Assembly: GCF_903944925.1 (NCBI RefSeq)
Contig: NZ_CAJATU010000101.1
Coordinates: forward strand, 1-64,000
Length of the DNA: 64,000 nt
Source of the DNA: an uncultured Rhodopila sp.
Lineage (GTDB): Bacteria > Pseudomonadota > Alphaproteobacteria > Acetobacterales > Acetobacteraceae
Reading direction: 5' to 3'
Shown: piece after piece, positions 45,254 through 54,819 of the stretch
Numbering within the stretch: position 1 is the stretch's first letter
How the letters are laid out: every line of letters starts with the position of its first letter
Notes under the pieces: generated by a model
Told to the model about the DNA's origin: nothing
The model's database searches: none
What the model saw: the letters and a program-made list of their open reading frames with translations, nothing else
Program-made: the position numbers and the translations under genes

Positions 45254-46171
45254 GTGCAGTTCCCGCGACGAGTTCTGCTGACGGGGGCAAGAGGTTTCGT
45301 AGGGCGGCATCTGACTGCGGTGTTGGGCCAGCGCTTCCCCGGGGTTGTGCTGGTCGCGGAATGGTTCGACGTGACCGATCCGGACGCGACACTGCGAGCG
45401 GTGCGCGACGCGGCACCTGATTCCTGTATACATCTGGCTGGCATCACCGCCGTACCGGATGCGCAGAAGCGCGGCGATGCCGCGTGGCAGGTCAATCTGC
45501 ATGGCACGCTGAACCTGGCGCGTGCGATACTCTCGGCCGCCCCGCAAAGCCGGTTCCTGCATGTTTCGACGTCCGAGGTTTACGGCCGATCCTTCATTGA
45601 CGGTCGGGCACTGGACGAAACCGCTGCGCTGGCGCCGATGAACACCTACGCGGCCACAAAGGCGGCGGCGGATCTCGCCGTCGGCGCCATGGTGTCCGAC
45701 GGATTGCGTGCGGTCCGTCTGCGCCCGTTCAACCATGTCGGCCCCGGCCAGAGCGACGCTTTCGTGGTGGCGGCCTTGGCTCACCAATTGACCCGCGTTG
45801 AGGCCGGGTTGCAGGCGCCGGTGCTGCAGGTGGGTGCGCTGACGCCGCGGCGTGATTTCCTTGATGTGCGCGATGTCTGCGCGGCCTACGCGAGTTGCCT
45901 GGAGCAGACGGACGCGGCTTTGCCCGCCGGCAGCGTGCTTAATATTGCATCCGGCGTAGCGCGCAGCATTGGCGACGTATTGGCGCGGATGTGCGAAATT
46001 ATGGACCTCAAGGTTGAGTTGGTGACCGATCCGCAGCGGCTGCGGCCGGTGGAAATCGCCGTGGCGCAGGGCGATGCCGGCCGGGCGCGCGCGTTGCTGG
46101 GCTGGAAACCGCTGTACTCGTGGGATCAAACGTTGCACGATGTCATTGCGGATTGGCGGGGCAGGATTTAG
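45254..46171 (+). CDS. rmd: GDP-4-dehydro-6-deoxy-D-mannose reductase (GDP-D-rhamnose synthase)
   Basis: A 305-residue extended SDR enzyme that reduces the Gmd product to GDP-D-rhamnose. Visible motifs: LLTGARGFVGRHL for NAD(P), HVSTSEVYG and the catalytic NTYAATKAAADL (Tyr and Lys), and RPFNHVGPGQSDAFVV. Length matches Rmd of the Pseudomonas A-band locus. GTG at 45254 is used, four bases after the gmd stop, suggesting coupled translation. Fucose synthase (WcaG) is related but has a different substrate loop; Rmd is the better reading from overall pattern, at moderate certainty. Confidence 0.88.
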   Translation: MQFPRRVLLTGARGFVGRHLTAVLGQRFPGVVLVAEWFDVTDPDATLRAVRDAAPDSCIHLAGITAVPDAQKRGDAAWQVNLHGTLNLARAILSAAPQSRFLHVSTSEVYGRSFIDGRALDETAALAPMNTYAATKAAADLAVGAMVSDGLRAVRLRPFNHVGPGQSDAFVVAALAHQLTRVEAGLQAPVLQVGALTPRRDFLDVRDVCAAYASCLEQTDAALPAGSVLNIASGVARSIGDVLARMCEIMDLKVELVTDPQRLRPVEIAVAQGDAGRARALLGWKPLYSWDQTLHDVIADWRGRI

Positions 46172-46377
46172 TCGAGGATGCGATACATCTTGCGGATCGA
46201 TGAATGGTGGACGCTTTCCTCGAGCGGGCTGGGGTGAATCTCGGCCGCCGCCTCATCGGCGAAGCGGGTTTCATGCGGCAGATTCGGCACGGCAGGATGT
46301 CGTTCGCCCGGGTGACCGTGGTCCGGGGTGCTATCCTTGAGCGGACGGAAGCGGCGCAGAAATGCCAACTTTTGCAC
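46168..46377 (-). CDS. Possible small hypothetical protein (69 aa), convergent with rmd
   Basis: A 69-residue basic, histidine-rich open frame starting GTG (protein MQKLAFLRRFRPLKDSTPDH) and overlapping the rmd stop by four bases. Codon choice resembles the neighbouring genes, especially in its second half, and the remaining 402-base gap 46172-46573 holds no other candidate. No ribosome binding site is clear and I recognise no family. The rest of the gap (46378-46573) shows nothing. Confidence 0.3.
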   Translation of the reverse strand: MQKLAFLRRFRPLKDSTPDHGHPGERHPAVPNLPHETRFADEAAAEIHPSPLEESVHHSSIRKMYRILD

Positions 46378-46573
46378 TGAAATCGTGCTGCGCGGGGTCC
46401 GCGAATCGAGGATCTTCCCCGGTTCAGCACTTTAGCAGTTTGTTGCCCTCTTATTTGCCCGATTGCCCCGGCGATGCCGCTGTCAGACTTAACGCGCCGC
46501 GACCTTCGTGCTAGGGCGTGAACGAACATTGTGGTGAACAGTCAACTTCGCCGCTGTCGCAATTGGATGGATT

Positions 46574-47923
46574 ATGCACCTCGTTTCCGCGGCTCAGAAT
46601 CAGGAAGACATTATGCTGTGGCGTGCGCTACGCCATGTGGCAGACGGTTTTTATATCGATGTTGGAGCGGCCGATCCGATCGAGTATTCCGTTACGCGAA
46701 TTTTCTACGAACGGGACTGGAGCGGCATCAATCTTGAGCCGAATCCGTCCTATTTCGCAGCTCTCGAAAAGGAGCGGCCGCGCGACATCAACCTTTGTCT
46801 CGGCGCGGGTCGCGCCGCGGGGCAACTCATGTTCTACGAGATGGACGGTGGTGGACTTTCAACCTTTGATCCCGGAATAGCAGCTATGCATCGGGCCGAG
46901 GGCCGGGTGTTAGCCGAGCGGCCAGTCGAAACTCTTCCGCTGGCTGATATCTGCCGTCGGTATCGCCCGGCGGGGCCCATCCATTTTCTTAAGATAGACG
47001 TCGAGGGATCTGAGGGCGATGTGCTGGCGGGTGCCGACTTTGCTAAGTTCCGGCCATGGATAGTGTTGGTAGAGGCCACGTTGCCGGGATCTCAGGTGGA
47101 TTCGTATCAGGCATGGGAACCGCTATTGATACAGCATGAATACAGTTTTATTTGGTTCGATGGGTTAAACCGCTTTTATATTTCCGACGAGATGAAAACC
47201 GAATTGGAAAGGCATTTTAAGGTGCCACCTAACGTATTTGATGGCTTCGAATCTACCGCCTCGTTGTGGTTTCGTGCCAAGCAGGCCGAGGCGGGTCTTG
47301 CCGATGCCAATGCGCGACGTGAGGCGATCTGCCGGGCGCTCGAGATCGCTGAACAGAGTCTTCAGACATGCCAGGCCAATCTGGCTCGCACCAAGCGGCG
47401 TGCGGAGCTGAGCGATACAAGGCTGACTCACCTGCGAGCCAATCTGGACCGCGCAGAGCAGCGTGCACAGCTAAGTGAGGCGCAGGTGGCTGATTTGCTG
47501 GCCAGCACGTCCTGGCGCGTAACCGCACCGATCCGAATGTTCAGTCGGCCGCTTTCACGTCTAGCCAGGAGTACTTACGGTTTAGTCACACGGTATGCGT
47601 CTCTTGCGGGTGATTTGTCAGGCAAGCAAATTGTCCGCACTCTCTTTCATCGCAGTACCCGACGATTACTACAGTTGCCGGGGGGGCGGCGGGTGTCCAG
47701 GCTCATTTACAAGGTGGCGCCCCGTCCTGTGGAATGGTTGGCGCTGCGTTACCGTGCCTATGATCAACGCGATGCAATGGATTTCGTCAGTGCAGGGCGC
47801 GGGCTGTCCAAGTACCATAGATCCGTAAACCTGTCCGAGGCGAGCATCTTCCAAGACCTTAGCGAAGACGAGGGCCGCCTATACCGTCAAATCGACGCCT
47901 TGGGTCTAACGCTCAAGGGCTGA
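46574..47923 (+). CDS. FkbM-family methyltransferase with C-terminal coiled coil
   Basis: A 449-residue protein. Residues 1 to about 215 are an FkbM-type SAM-dependent methyltransferase domain: DGFYIDVGAADPIEYSVTRI binds the cofactor, SGINLEPNPSYFAALEKE follows, and HFLKIDVEGSEGDVLAG is the family signature. From about residue 236 to 315 lies a heptad-rich coiled coil, then a segment with ASTSWRVTAPIRMFSRPL that often ends surface-glycan enzymes, and a basic C-terminus. It probably O-methylates a sugar of the locus. The local GC content is lower than in the flanking genes, with more A/T at third positions, which hints at separate acquisition. Confidence 0.88.
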   Translation: MHLVSAAQNQEDIMLWRALRHVADGFYIDVGAADPIEYSVTRIFYERDWSGINLEPNPSYFAALEKERPRDINLCLGAGRAAGQLMFYEMDGGGLSTFDPGIAAMHRAEGRVLAERPVETLPLADICRRYRPAGPIHFLKIDVEGSEGDVLAGADFAKFRPWIVLVEATLPGSQVDSYQAWEPLLIQHEYSFIWFDGLNRFYISDEMKTELERHFKVPPNVFDGFESTASLWFRAKQAEAGLADANARREAICRALEIAEQSLQTCQANLARTKRRAELSDTRLTHLRANLDRAEQRAQLSEAQVADLLASTSWRVTAPIRMFSRPLSRLARSTYGLVTRYASLAGDLSGKQIVRTLFHRSTRRLLQLPGGRRVSRLIYKVAPRPVEWLALRYRAYDQRDAMDFVSAGRGLSKYHRSVNLSEASIFQDLSEDEGRLYRQIDALGLTLKG

Positions 47924-47965
47924 CGCGGCCAACGGATCAACTCGTATGCGGGACTGAAAGAGCAC

Positions 47966-50900
47966 ATGCGCCTTGTTATCGACATGCAAGCTGCTCAAGG
48001 GAGCAACCGCACCCGAGGCATAGGTCGCTACGCCCGCGAGCTTGCACTGGAAATGGCCACCAAGTCCCGGGGCCATGACGTTATCATTGCTCTCAACGGT
48101 ACTTTGCCGGAGACGGCGGAGGACCTGATCGACAGGTTTGCGAGTATCCTGCCGCGCCGGCAAATCCGCGTCTGGCATCCCCCGACAGGCACGGCGGCAC
48201 TGCTGAACGCGCCCTCACGGAGTTTCGCAGAGAGCTTGCGGGCGCAATTCCTTGCCTCTCTGCAGCCGGACCTTGTGCATGTATGCAGCCTGTTCGAAGG
48301 TTTAGGCGATGACATCATCACCTTACTGCCACCACGGCTGCAGCGGCTGCCTGTCTTGGCCACGTGCTATGATCTGATTCCTCTCATCCGCCATCATGAA
48401 TATTTTGGCGCGTCAGGGGCGCTCCGGCATGGCATGCAATGGTACTACCGTTGCGTGCAAGAGATGGCGATGTCCGATGGTCTGCTCGCCATTTCGGAAT
48501 CCAGCCGCAGTGAGGCCATCTGCCATCTCCCGTTCTCGCAGGATCTCGTTTTCAACGTGCAGGCCGGCGTCAATCCCGAGTTCCGACCTGCGGTGCTATC
48601 GAAAGAGGCGCGTGCGGGGTTGCTGAAGCGGTACGGATTGCGGGACTCGTTCGTGCTGTTTCTCGGTGCCGGCGACATCCGCAAGAATGAGGCCGGATTG
48701 GTCGCCGGTTATGCGAAACTACCATATTCATTGCGAGAACACCATCAATTGGCGATTGTCGGTCGAACCGACGAGACGGCACTGCTGCAAATCGCAACAA
48801 ACTTGGGGATATCTTCCGATAGTGTCGTTATCATTCCTTTTGTCGAGGAGGGGGACCTCAACGGCTTGTATTCGGCATGCTCGGTGTTTGTCTTCCCGTC
48901 CTTTCACGAAGGCTTCGGTCTTCCTGCCGCCGAGGCCATGGCCTGCGGCGCTCCCGTCATTGCCAGCAACACCAGCAGCCTGCCGGAAGTAATCGGACGC
49001 TCGGATGCCACCTTTGACCCCGGTGATCCGGCCGCCATCGCTACATGCATCCGCAAGGTGCTGGAAAGTCCCGCCTTCCGCGCCGAGCTGGCAGCATATG
49101 GTCCGGTGCAGGCCAAACGCTTTACCTGGCCATCGAGCGCCGCTCGAGCGTGGGATGCCCTTGAGCAAATTCACGCCAACCGGATGCAGGGCAACCATCG
49201 CCATGCTGGCAGCATGCTGTCGCCGCGCCCGCGCCTGGCCTTTGTTTCACCGATGCCGCCGCAAGCCACCGGCATCGCGGACTATAGTTGCGACCTGCTA
49301 CCCAGCCTGGCGCGGCATTACGACATCACAGTGGTGAGTGAGAACGAGATTGCCAACATCAGATTGCAAGCCGCCTTCCCAAGATTGGATCCCGCCAGTT
49401 TTTTACAGGAAGCAAACCGTTTTGACAGAGTATTATATCAGATCGGCAACTCCTCCTTTCATCGGTTTCAAATCGAGGATCTCCTGCCGCGTTGCCCCGG
49501 CGTTATAGTGCTGCACGATGCGTTTCTGTCCGACTACATGAACTGGAGGGCGCATGAAGCGGGGCGGCCGGACGATTTCCGTGTCGCACTCTGGCAGTCC
49601 CATGGCTATGAAGCGTTGCGCTACGAAGCCGAACATGGGCGCGAAGCCGCCCTCGCGCGCTATCCGTGCTGCCTGAAGGTGCTGAAGGCCGCGCTCGGGG
49701 TTATACAGCATTCGCAATACGGGGCGGAGATCTTGCGCCGCCACTTCGGTGATGCGGGGAGCCCGGACGTCGCAGTCGTTCCGCTGGTGCGAGCCTTCCG
49801 CGTCAGGCCGGGGAGGGCGGCGGCAAGAGCATCGCTCGGCTTATCTGCCGACGAATTCGTAGTATGTAGCTTTGGTATAGTAACGCCACAGAAGTGTCCC
49901 TCCCTGCTCGCCGAGGCCTGGTGCCGGACTGGACTCTCCGGGCGGCTGGTGTTTGTCGGTAACGTCAGATCCGATCTGCAGAATAAGATTGCCGATAAAT
50001 CAGCCTGTATCGAAGCGACCGGACGGGTCACGCAGGAGATTTACGATGCCTGGCTGGCCGCCGCGGATGTGGCCATACAATGGCGCACAGACTCACGCGG
50101 CGAGACCTCAGCCGCGATGGCGGATGCGTTGATTGCGGGAGTACCGCTTATCGTCAACCGGCACGGCGCAGCGGCGGAACTCCCGGCGGCGGTTGCGCTG
50201 ACTCTTCCGGATTTGGCCGATTCAGCCATGCTGGCCGAGGCGATTATCACCTTGCGTGACGACACCGCGAGTCGAGGCGCGTTTTCCGAAGCAGCGCGAG
50301 AATACGCCCGGGATGCTTTGTCGCCGGAAATCATTGCCCGCCGTTATCGTGATGCAATCGAGCTCGCGTATTCGACGCCTCTTCCCGCCAATATCGTACA
50401 TCGTCTCGCCCCGGAAATCCGAGCTGCCGTGAGCGAGCCGGGTGGCCCGCTGGCCGTGTCCCAAGGCGTCGGGCGGAGTTTTCCGTCCACCTGGCGGCCC
50501 GGCGGCAGACCGCGCCTGCTGATCGACATGTCTGAACTGGCCCGCCGGGATTCGCTCTCCGGCATTCAGCGGGTGGTGCGCGAGATCGGCCGGCGCGTAC
50601 TGGTAATGCCGCCGCCCGGCCGTCGGGGTGAGGCTGTACGGGCGCAGCAAGGACGGTTGCGGTATACGCACGAAGTGCCGCTGCGCATTCTTGGTCTCGC
50701 TCCGCTGGACCTGCCGGAGACCGCTTTGGATGCAGGCACCGGCGACGTGTTGCTCTGCGCGGATATCAATGCTGAGCTAACGCCGGACGAATATCGGGAA
50801 ATGCGGCGGTTGCGGCTGGCCGGCATGCGGATCGTGCCGATTATCTACGATCTTCTCCCGATGCGCCATCCGGAGCTGTTCCCCAAAGACATCGATCGGG

Positions 50901-51661
50901 TGGGCCAATGGTATTCGCGGATGCTGGGTATCGCCGATGCCGTCGCCTGCATCTCATATAACGTGGCTGAGGAACTGATGTCGTGGCTCGATGAGCACCC
51001 CGGGACGCGAACGTCGCCGCTTCCGATCGGTGCGTTCCACCTCGGTGCCGATTTTCCGGCCAACGAAAACGCTCCGGCTGTAGCGCCCGACGTGGCGGCA
51101 GCGCTGGCCAGTGCACGCCGCCGCCCCACCGTCATCATGAACGGCACGGTTGAGCCGCGAAAAGGCCATCCCCAGGTTCTGGCAGCCTTCAGGCGTCTTT
51201 GGCAGGAGAACCAGGAGATAGGCCTGACCATTGTTGGCAAGCTGGGATGGAAAATGGAGACATTCGCCGCCGACTTACGACGCGAACCGCAGATGGGCGA
51301 TCGGCTGCACTGGCTGACAACCTGCTCCGACGCCGAACTCGCCCAGCTCTATCGCCAGGGAGCTGGCCTGCTGATGGCGTCCAACCACGAGGGTTTCGGG
51401 CTGCCAATCGTCGAGGCGGCACTTGCGGGCCTCCCGGTTCTGGCACGCGACCTGCCGGTGTTCAGGGAAGTGGCCGGCGAGCACGCGCGATACTTCAGCG
51501 GCGCCGATCCTGATGCGCTGGCCCGGACGCTGAGCGCGTGGATGGCGGCGGGCTTCACGCCCGGTTCGGCCGGCATGAACCCGCTCACGTGGGATGATAG
51601 CTATAAACAGCTTTGCGCGATTATTTTTGAGGAGCGTTATTACCGCATCTGGCGGCCATGA
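47966..51661 (+). CDS. Three-domain glycosyltransferase (GT4 x 3), candidate D-rhamnan polymerase
   Basis: A 1231-residue protein with three GT-B units. Domain 1 (1 to about 405) opens RLVIDMQAAQGSNRTRGIGR and has EX7E at Glu315-Glu323 in HEGFGLPAAEAMACGAPVIA. Domain 2 begins near 416 (PRLAFVSPMPPQATGIADYS); its motif is degenerate, RGETSAAMADALIAGVP, with no second glutamate at the expected spacing. Domain 3 starts near 850 (RPRLLIDMSELARR) with EX7E at 1142-1150 in NHEGFGLPIVEAALAG. Multi-domain GT4 enzymes of this type build mannan or rhamnan O-polysaccharides in the cytoplasm. With gmd and rmd alongside, a D-rhamnan is the natural product; this is inference. Confidence 0.88.
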   Translation: MRLVIDMQAAQGSNRTRGIGRYARELALEMATKSRGHDVIIALNGTLPETAEDLIDRFASILPRRQIRVWHPPTGTAALLNAPSRSFAESLRAQFLASLQPDLVHVCSLFEGLGDDIITLLPPRLQRLPVLATCYDLIPLIRHHEYFGASGALRHGMQWYYRCVQEMAMSDGLLAISESSRSEAICHLPFSQDLVFNVQAGVNPEFRPAVLSKEARAGLLKRYGLRDSFVLFLGAGDIRKNEAGLVAGYAKLPYSLREHHQLAIVGRTDETALLQIATNLGISSDSVVIIPFVEEGDLNGLYSACSVFVFPSFHEGFGLPAAEAMACGAPVIASNTSSLPEVIGRSDATFDPGDPAAIATCIRKVLESPAFRAELAAYGPVQAKRFTWPSSAARAWDALEQIHANRMQGNHRHAGSMLSPRPRLAFVSPMPPQATGIADYSCDLLPSLARHYDITVVSENEIANIRLQAAFPRLDPASFLQEANRFDRVLYQIGNSSFHRFQIEDLLPRCPGVIVLHDAFLSDYMNWRAHEAGRPDDFRVALWQSHGYEALRYEAEHGREAALARYPCCLKVLKAALGVIQHSQYGAEILRRHFGDAGSPDVAVVPLVRAFRVRPGRAAARASLGLSADEFVVCSFGIVTPQKCPSLLAEAWCRTGLSGRLVFVGNVRSDLQNKIADKSACIEATGRVTQEIYDAWLAAADVAIQWRTDSRGETSAAMADALIAGVPLIVNRHGAAAELPAAVALTLPDLADSAMLAEAIITLRDDTASRGAFSEAAREYARDALSPEIIARRYRDAIELAYSTPLPANIVHRLAPEIRAAVSEPGGPLAVSQGVGRSFPSTWRPGGRPRLLIDMSELARRDSLSGIQRVVREIGRRVLVMPPPGRRGEAVRAQQGRLRYTHEVPLRILGLAPLDLPETALDAGTGDVLLCADINAELTPDEYREMRRLRLAGMRIVPIIYDLLPMRHPELFPKDIDRVGQWYSRMLGIADAVACISYNVAEELMSWLDEHPGTRTSPLPIGAFHLGADFPANENAPAVAPDVAAALASARRRPTVIMNGTVEPRKGHPQVLAAFRRLWQENQEIGLTIVGKLGWKMETFAADLRREPQMGDRLHWLTTCSDAELAQLYRQGAGLLMASNHEGFGLPIVEAALAGLPVLARDLPVFREVAGEHARYFSGADPDALARTLSAWMAAGFTPGSAGMNPLTWDDSYKQLCAIIFEERYYRIWRP

Positions 51662-51691
51662 AGCGAGAGCAGCGCCGGACCACCATCCGGC

Positions 51692-53020
51692 CTACTGCTC
51701 ACGCAGCGATTTGTGCCATGCCTCCAGCAGCGGCGAAACCAGGTAGCTCAGCACCGTGCGATCCTCCAGCGGCGCGATAACCTCCGCGGGCATTCCGGCG
51801 CGCAGCCGGCCGCGCAACTCCTCGGGGATGCGCAGCTTGTTCACCAATACGATCCCGAGGTAGTACGCCTGGTGGGTGCTGTCGTCGATCAGCCTGTCCT
51901 CTGACACCGAATCGAGTTCGCCGAGCACGACCGGGGTCGATCGGGAATGAAACGACGGAAATCGTACCTCGACTTCTCTCGCCCGGTGGACGCGATCGAT
52001 ATCGACCGGTTGGAACTGTGCGTGCACAACCAGCTTTTCTTCTTCCGGGACGACCTCCATAAGCTGCTCCCCCGGCCGGATGACCTGACCGACGGCATAG
52101 ACTTTCAGATTCTGCACGGTGCCCGAAACCGGTGCCGTAATATCGATGCGATGACTGACGTCGCTGGTGACGGATACTTTTTCGCGTAAATCGGCTATGC
52201 GCTGACGCACCTCCAATATGGCATCCGCGGTTTCTTCCTGGAACTTATGGCGCAGCTCCTGGATTTCGAGCTGAGTCTCGCCGATGGAATTGTGCGACTT
52301 CGCCTGGTCTGCGATCAGCCGGCCGACTGTGCCCTTGAGACGCGCCCGCTCCCGTTCCTGCATCAGAACGCGGCCAACGGGAACCAGGTGCTCGGCCAGG
52401 AGCTGATGCAACCCGACCAGCTCCCGTTCGATAAAGACAACCTGGTCGCGCGTTGAACTTTCTTCGATGGCCAGGCCACTGATTTCGGTAAGAGACCCCC
52501 CAATCCGGGACTCCAGGACGCTGATCTGGCCATCCAGCGATCGGCGGCGATCCTGAAACGTCGCCGTTTGGTCCGCAATGGCATCCGCAACGATCCGATC
52601 GGTTGCGGCCGCCGCGATCTCCGGTGGCAGCGTGATTTCCGGCTTCTGGTCGCGCTCAGCCAGCAGTCGAGCCTCCTGCATGATCGCCGCGGCCAACTGG
52701 TTCTTGACGGTAAGCATCGACGCCATGGCCTGCACGTCGCTCAGCCTCAGCACGACCTGCGCCTGTTCGACGTGCTGCCCTTCCTTGACGAAGACCGCGC
52801 CGACGATCCCGCCTTCGAGATGCTGGACCAGCTTGCGGTTGCTTTCGATCGCCACCATCGCCGGAGCCACAACCGCACTATTGACCTTGGCGAAAGTAAC
52901 CCAGCAACCGCCGACAACGAACGTCAGAAAAATGACCAGATAGCCGAAATAGGCCGGCCCCTGCCATTTGCCGGTGCTCGGCGTCATTACAATCGAGGCA
53001 TTCACCCGGAGCTTTTCCAC
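51692..53020 (-). CDS. rsaE: Type I secretion membrane-fusion protein (HlyD/PrtE/RsaE-like)
   Basis: A 442-residue adaptor that joins the ABC transporter to an outer-membrane channel for one-step export. It has an N-terminal membrane span (about 24-45), the lipoyl half-motif NRKLVQHLEGGIVGAVFVKEG, a long coiled coil (about 160-280), the second lipoyl half ITAPVSGTVQNLKVYAVGQV and a C-terminal beta domain with GMPAEVIAPLEDRTVLSYL, typical of PrtE/HlyD. It is five bases downstream of the ABC gene. The name is by order and domain match to Caulobacter RsaE; no alignment was made. The outer-membrane TolC-like partner is not in this locus. Confidence 0.9.
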   Translation of the reverse strand: MEKLRVNASIVMTPSTGKWQGPAYFGYLVIFLTFVVGGCWVTFAKVNSAVVAPAMVAIESNRKLVQHLEGGIVGAVFVKEGQHVEQAQVVLRLSDVQAMASMLTVKNQLAAAIMQEARLLAERDQKPEITLPPEIAAAATDRIVADAIADQTATFQDRRRSLDGQISVLESRIGGSLTEISGLAIEESSTRDQVVFIERELVGLHQLLAEHLVPVGRVLMQERERARLKGTVGRLIADQAKSHNSIGETQLEIQELRHKFQEETADAILEVRQRIADLREKVSVTSDVSHRIDITAPVSGTVQNLKVYAVGQVIRPGEQLMEVVPEEEKLVVHAQFQPVDIDRVHRAREVEVRFPSFHSRSTPVVLGELDSVSEDRLIDDSTHQAYYLGIVLVNKLRIPEELRGRLRAGMPAEVIAPLEDRTVLSYLVSPLLEAWHKSLREQ

Positions 53021-53025
53021 CTGGT

Positions 53026-54819
53026 CTACGCCGTCACGCGTGCCGGGTTGCCGGGAGACTGGTTTGCCGGCGGCACGACCTTGGGGGTGGTGAGTTGACC
53101 AAGGATCTCATCGCGCGGCCCACAGGTCTGGACCGTGCCGCCAACCATGACCAGAATGCGGTCCGCCGTCGCGAGAATGCTGATTTTGTGCGTCACCAGC
53201 ACGACTGTCGTGCCATGCGCCTTCAGCTCCTGCAGGGCATGGATCAGCGCTTCTTCGCCGGCCGAATCGAGGTTGGAGTTCGGCTCGTCGAGCACCACCA
53301 GGCTGGGACTGCCGAACAGGGCGCGCGCGAGAGCAACGCGCTGCCGCTGGCCGCCTGACAAAGCCTGGCCGCCATCGCCGATCTGCGTGTTGTATCCTTC
53401 TTGTAACAGTTGGATCATCTCGTGGCATCCGGCGAGTTTGGCCGCGACGATCACCTGCGCCGACTCCGCCGGCTGAAAGCGGCTGATGTTCTGCGCCACC
53501 GAGCCGGAGAACAGCTCCACGTCCTGCGGCAGGTAGCCGATATGCGGTCCGAGATCCCGCACATCCCATTGCGACAGGTCGTACCCGTCGAGCCGCAGGG
53601 AACCGCTCTTGATCGGCCAGACCCCGACCAACACGCGGGCCAGGGTCGTCTTGCCGGCACCGCTGGGGCCGACGATGCACAACATCTCGCCGGCCGGCAG
53701 CGCAAAGCTGAGGCCATGCAGGATCAGGGTCTGATTGCCCGGCGACGAGACGAAAATACCGTCCACCTTCAAATCGCCCGCCGGGCGCGGCAGCGACATC
53801 CGCGACGCGTTGGTGCCGGCGAGGTCGAAAAGCGACGTCAGGCGCTTGTAGGCCACGCGCGCCGCGACGAAACCCCGCCAGTTGCCGACCATCATTTCCA
53901 TCGGCTGCAGGGCGCGGCCGATGAGGATGGAGCCGGCGATGATGGCGCCGGCCGAAATCTCGTTATTGATGCAGAGATATCCGCCGGTGCCCAGAATGAC
54001 AGTTTGAAGAAACAAGCGAAAGAACTTGGTAGCCGAGATCAGAACGCTGGCGCGGTCGCTGGCATTGGCCTGCCAGCCGAGGTGCTGCTGATGAACGCCG
54101 CTCCAGGTTATTTGCAGTGCATCCAGCATACCCATCGCCTGCAGCACTTCGGCATTGCGGAATATCGCGTTGGCGCGCTGCGCCGCGCGCACGTTGGCGA
54201 TGGAGGCCTCGGTCAGGCCGTGTTTCGTCAGCAGCTCATTGGTCAGCGTCAGGCCGAATATAATCAGGCCGCCGACGATCGCGATCCAGCCGTACAGCGG
54301 ATGCAGCAGGAATGAACCAAACACGAATACCGGAAACCACGGCACGTCGCAAAATGCGATCAGGCCCGGGCCCGTCATGAATTCCCGCAGGGAATCAACG
54401 TCGCGCAGTCCCTGGGCCAGGCTTGCGTCCGGCTTGTTGAGGATGGCGCGATGCACCGCTTCGAACGTCACGCGGGCCATTTTTTCATCGAACAGGATGC
54501 CGGCCCGCACCAGGATTCTGGCCCGAGCCATCTCCAGCAGTCCGTATGAAAGCAGCAGCACGCTGGCGATGACCGTCAGCGCGATCAGCGTACCCTCGCT
54601 GCGGCTGCTCAGCACGCGGTCATAGACCTGCAACATGTATAGCGGGCTGACGAACATCGCCAGATTGATGAAGAAACTGAACACCATAACGCTGCTCAGA
54701 ATGGGCAGCATGGCACGCAACCCCGCCTTCAGAGGTGCCGGTTCGGCGTCCGCGCCGCGTGACACGGTTCGGCTGTCAGCCACTGAGAGTGCCGCAATCC
54801 GGTCTGCGCGCGAATCCAA
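53026..54819 (-). CDS. rsaD: Type I secretion ABC transporter (PrtD/RsaD-like)
   Basis: A 597-residue fused permease-ATPase of the PrtD family. The membrane half has SPLYMLQVYDRVLSSRSEGT, a signature of this family, with no N-terminal peptidase domain. The ATPase half shows Walker A GPSGAGKTTLARVL (about 383-396), signature ALSGGQRQRVALARAL (about 483) and Walker B LVVLDEPNSNLD (about 507). It powers export of a C-terminally signalled substrate, very likely the S-layer-like protein encoded upstream on the same strand. The N-terminal 30 residues before LKAGLRAMLP are poorly conserved and the exact start is uncertain. Confidence 0.92.
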   Translation of the reverse strand: MDSRADRIAALSVADSRTVSRGADAEPAPLKAGLRAMLPILSSVMVFSFFINLAMFVSPLYMLQVYDRVLSSRSEGTLIALTVIASVLLLSYGLLEMARARILVRAGILFDEKMARVTFEAVHRAILNKPDASLAQGLRDVDSLREFMTGPGLIAFCDVPWFPVFVFGSFLLHPLYGWIAIVGGLIIFGLTLTNELLTKHGLTEASIANVRAAQRANAIFRNAEVLQAMGMLDALQITWSGVHQQHLGWQANASDRASVLISATKFFRLFLQTVILGTGGYLCINNEISAGAIIAGSILIGRALQPMEMMVGNWRGFVAARVAYKRLTSLFDLAGTNASRMSLPRPAGDLKVDGIFVSSPGNQTLILHGLSFALPAGEMLCIVGPSGAGKTTLARVLVGVWPIKSGSLRLDGYDLSQWDVRDLGPHIGYLPQDVELFSGSVAQNISRFQPAESAQVIVAAKLAGCHEMIQLLQEGYNTQIGDGGQALSGGQRQRVALARALFGSPSLVVLDEPNSNLDSAGEEALIHALQELKAHGTTVVLVTHKISILATADRILVMVGGTVQTCGPRDEILGQLTTPKVVPPANQSPGNPARVTA

